Shown: in pieces, positions 61,854-64,000 of the stretch
Position numbering within the stretch: the stretch's first letter is position 1
Layout: each line of letters starts with the position of its first letter
NCBI RefSeq assembly: GCF_007751035.1
Contig: NZ_CP036433.1
Coordinates: forward strand, 9,095,001-9,159,000
Origin: Lignipirellula cremea
GTDB lineage: Bacteria; Planctomycetota; Planctomycetia; Pirellulales; Pirellulaceae
Direction of reading: 5' to 3'
DNA: 64,000 bases
Notes under the pieces: model-generated
Database searches by the model: none
What the model was told of the DNA's origin: nothing
The model's input: the letters and a program-made list of their open reading frames with translations, nothing else
Program-made: the position numbers and the translations under genes

Positions 61854-63616
61854 ACGGCGCGTCCTCGTCCGTGTCGACGGCCGATTCGCCGGGAGAACGC
61901 CCGTCTGCTGATCAAGCTTTCTGGCTGCTCGCTCTGCTGGCCGGAGTTTCCACTTGCCTGTACGGCATAATCAACTGGCTGAGTTGGCGGTGCGACGACA
62001 GCCGCGTTCCCACGGAGCGGCCGATTCTCGCCTTGCTGGTCCTGTTTGCGGCCGCCTTTCTGGCGTACCTGATGGCGATTCGCCTGGCCAGCCGGGCGGC
62101 TCCTGGTCGTCGGCTGATGGGGCTGATTGTGGGGTCGGCCGTGCTCTTTCGCGTGGTGCTGCTGTTCTCCGCGCCGATCCAGGAGGTCGACATCTACCGC
62201 TACCTGTGGGACGGCGCGGCGTCCTGCGCCGGCGTGAATCCGTTCCGTTACAGCCCCCAGCAGGTCCGCCTGGCTGACTCCCTCCCGCCAGACGACCCGG
62301 CCCTGGTAAGGCTGGTTGCTGTGCGCGACAACCGGCCGGCGCTGGCACAGATTCTGCGTCGCGTGCATTTTGGCGAACTGCCGACCATTTATCCGCCCAC
62401 CAGCCAGGCCGTGTTCGCCGCCGCGACCGCGATCACACCCGCCCGTTCGTCCGTGCTGAGTCGTATTTTTATCATGAAGGCATGGTGGATCGGTTTTGAC
62501 CTGGCCACGCTTGGCCTGGTGATTGCCTTGCTGAAACTGACGGTCCAACCGGTTGGTCGCTGCCTGATTTACGCCTGGTGTCCGCTGCTGCTGAAAGAAG
62601 TCGCCAACAGCGGCCATCTGGACGCGGCCGCCGTTTTTCTCACCACGCTGGCCGTTTATCTGGCGGCCCGCCTGGTCGTGAAACCGATCGCCGCGAGGGA
62701 CGCCTGGAGCACGACGGGCCAGGTCGCCCTGGTTGGTTTCGTGCTGGCGCTGGCGGTCGGCGCGAAGCTGTATCCGGTCGTTCTCGCGCCGCTCCTCTGC
62801 CTGGTTCTTGCCCGCCAGATGGGTTGGCGCCGCCTCCTGCTTCCCGCGGCCATTTTTTCGGCGACCACGCTGCTGCTGCTCTGGCCGATGCTGCCGCGTG
62901 AAACGGCCGCCTCCGCGGAGTCGCCCGCCGTGGCTCCCGCACTGGCGCCGTTGCCGGCATCCGCCGTTGTTTCGGGCGCCGCGATCGATCCCAGCCTGGG
63001 CGTGGCGACCTTCCTGCGCCGCTGGGAGATGAACGACTTCCTGTTTTTGATCCTTGTCGAAAACCTCAAGTCGACGGCCGAACCGACGCCGCAGCCTGCC
63101 CCCTGGTTTTCCGTTCTCCCGGAATCCTGGCGGCGAGCGATCGTGGACCGTTTCGCCCGGGTCCTGCAGATCGAACCTTACGAAGCGCCGTTTCTGCTCA
63201 CGCGGGCGATCACCGGAGCGTTGTTCTGCGCCATCGCGATCCTGCTTGCCTGGCGAGCCGCGCGTCGGGCCGATCTCGACGCGTTCCTCACCGCGGGCTT
63301 TCTCACCCTGGCCTGGTTCTGGCTGCTTTGCCCCACGCAGAACCCCTGGTACTGGACCTGGACGCTGCCGCTGCTCCCCTTCGCCCGCAGCCGGGCATGG
63401 CTGGCGATGAGCGGTCTGGCGCTGCTCTACTACCTGCGGTTCTGGCTTCTTTATCATTGGCCGGACGCCCCGGTGCTCGGCACGCCTTACCCCGGGGCCG
63501 AGTTCTTCGACTTCGTCGTGACGTGGATCGAGTTTGCTCCCTGGCTGCTGTGTCTTGCCGGAGAATACATCCTGCGCCGACGCAGTAAAAAACCGGACAC
63601 ACCGGGAACGAGGTAG
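61850..63616 (+). CDS. Polytopic membrane glycosyltransferase (GT87/GT39-like mannosyltransferase type)
   Basis: 588 residues from TTG 61850, which overlaps the stop of the preceding gene by four bases; AAAGG lies upstream and no ATG fits nearby. About eleven hydrophobic segments run through the protein. The first large loop contains IQEVDIYRYLWDGAASCAG and NPFRYSPQQ, the acidic motif and NP-F/Y pattern of polyprenyl-phosphate-dependent GT-C enzymes, and PTIYPPTSQAVFA follows. It should transfer a sugar from a lipid carrier, made by the 61047 enzyme, to an extracytoplasmic acceptor such as a glycan or protein. The acceptor is unknown. A possible terminator is just behind it. Confidence 0.85.
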   Translation: MNGASSSVSTADSPGERPSADQAFWLLALLAGVSTCLYGIINWLSWRCDDSRVPTERPILALLVLFAAAFLAYLMAIRLASRAAPGRRLMGLIVGSAVLFRVVLLFSAPIQEVDIYRYLWDGAASCAGVNPFRYSPQQVRLADSLPPDDPALVRLVAVRDNRPALAQILRRVHFGELPTIYPPTSQAVFAAATAITPARSSVLSRIFIMKAWWIGFDLATLGLVIALLKLTVQPVGRCLIYAWCPLLLKEVANSGHLDAAAVFLTTLAVYLAARLVVKPIAARDAWSTTGQVALVGFVLALAVGAKLYPVVLAPLLCLVLARQMGWRRLLLPAAIFSATTLLLLWPMLPRETAASAESPAVAPALAPLPASAVVSGAAIDPSLGVATFLRRWEMNDFLFLILVENLKSTAEPTPQPAPWFSVLPESWRRAIVDRFARVLQIEPYEAPFLLTRAITGALFCAIAILLAWRAARRADLDAFLTAGFLTLAWFWLLCPTQNPWYWTWTLPLLPFARSRAWLAMSGLALLYYLRFWLLYHWPDAPVLGTPYPGAEFFDFVVTWIEFAPWLLCLAGEYILRRRSKKPDTPGTR

Positions 63617-63618
63617 CC

Positions 63619-63650
63619 GGACGGGCCCTTTTCGCCGTCCCGTTTCTGTT
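63619..63650 (+). terminator. Putative terminator behind the glycosyltransferase operon
   Basis: GGACGG pairs with CCGTCC over a 10-base loop, followed by CGTTTCTGTT. The stem is short, so the call is moderate. Confidence 0.45.
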
Positions 63651-63718
63651 CGAAACTAGACAAAAATGACGCCATCGATTTTTGCCCCAGGCCGACTGGC
63701 CGCAGGGAAAAGGTGACC

Positions 63719-64000
63719 ATGAATCCCCTTCCGAATACGCCCTCGCAAAGTCCTGCGGAAAACTCCACGTCCCTTGTTTCCGCCATCGGGCTTCTGCTTC
63801 TCTGCTTCTTCCTCGCCGCGAGTCCAGTACAGGCGGAAGAAGGCGACAAACCAGCCCTGGTTCCGCTGCCGGCTGCGGCTCCTTCCCCCAGAGAAAACCC
63901 GACCACGCCCGCCAAGGTCGCCCTGGGCCGGCAACTGTTCTTTGACACGCGGCTCTCGGGCGACAACCGGATGAGCTGCGCCTCGTGCCATCTGCCGGAC
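63719..64000 (+). CDS. Di-haem cytochrome c peroxidase (MauG/CcpA family), 3' end cut by window edge
   Basis: 94 codons are visible, open to the last base. AAAAGGTGACC precedes ATG 63719. A signal peptide lies within residues 18-39 ([20 protein letters not shown]). Residues 65-94 read [17 protein letters not shown], then [12 protein letters not shown], which contains the first haem-binding CASCH and the LG-x-x-LFFD start that is typical of the bacterial cytochrome c peroxidase / MauG family. It acts in the periplasm, reducing peroxide or oxidising a partner. The second haem site and catalytic residues are outside the window. Confidence 0.9.
   Translation, partial: MNPLPNTPSQSPAENSTSLVSAIGLLLLCFFLAASPVQAEEGDKPALVPLPAAAPSPRENPTTPAKVALGRQLFFDTRLSGDNRMSCASCHLPD

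Noticed and set aside
61784-63457. Minus-strand open frame of 557 codons
   Set aside because: Shadow of the membrane glycosyltransferase.

Overview
The window is high-GC DNA from a planctomycete (Planctomycetota, most likely Pirellulales). The evidence is the gene content: a DUF1552 / DUF1592-DUF1588 surface cytochrome gene set, two secreted formylglycine sulfatases, beta-propeller and leucine-rich-repeat secreted proteins, a planctomycete-type Ser/Thr kinase with a DWG motif and a transmembrane sensor, a redoxin-cytochrome-copper monooxygenase fusion, and an RTX-type protein with an LEQRALLAAD N-terminal motif. No tRNA, rRNA, CRISPR array, insertion sequence or replication origin was recognised. 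Gene calls rest on translated motifs and domain order; no homology search was possible.

Layout. 1-14.3 kb: a truncated XylR-like sugar regulator (minus), a DUF4139 secreted protein (plus), then minus-strand secreted proteins: LRR protein, unknown protein and DUF1552 overlapping as an operon, a small four-helix-bundle (S23-type) gene, a DUF1592-family cytochrome, an NHL-type beta-propeller and a second propeller-like protein. 14.3-15.7 kb is a repeat island with two possible tiny membrane proteins. 15.7-18.1 kb: a zinc-ribbon methyltransferase and release factor 3. 18.8-27.5 kb: a sulfatase, a Mesh1-like HD hydrolase, a giant CheB-CheR-PAS-GAF-histidine kinase with a convergent NarL-type response regulator, and a fatty acid desaturase. 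27.7-37.6 kb: redoxin/cytochrome/PHM fusion, a helical secreted protein, an ECF sigma factor with an overlapping anti-sigma-like gene divergent from a Ser/Thr kinase, an LRR protein and a PhoD-like phosphatase.

37.9-48.5 kb: a small secreted protein, an S9 peptidase, an RTX/LEPR-type repeat protein with five 96-bp tandem repeats, and divergent from it a three-gene set: GAF-TM-HlyD protein, periplasmic HlyD adaptor, and a PqqD-like/M50 site-2-protease/HlyD fusion. The set has adaptor and intramembrane-protease parts but no transporter ATPase, and it is the best candidate here for an undescribed export or processing system. 48.5-59.8 kb: a second sulfatase, a glycogen debranching enzyme and an RND tripartite pump (TolC lipoprotein, permease, His-rich adaptor). 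60.2-64 kb: a small secreted protein, a regulatory region with four TGCA-N6-TGCA sites spaced exactly 23 bp, a GT2 / membrane glycosyltransferase pair with overlapping reading frames, and the start of a di-haem cytochrome c peroxidase.

Most enzymes carry signal peptides, so the window mainly encodes envelope and periplasmic functions: polymer breakdown, electron transfer, efflux and surface sensing.
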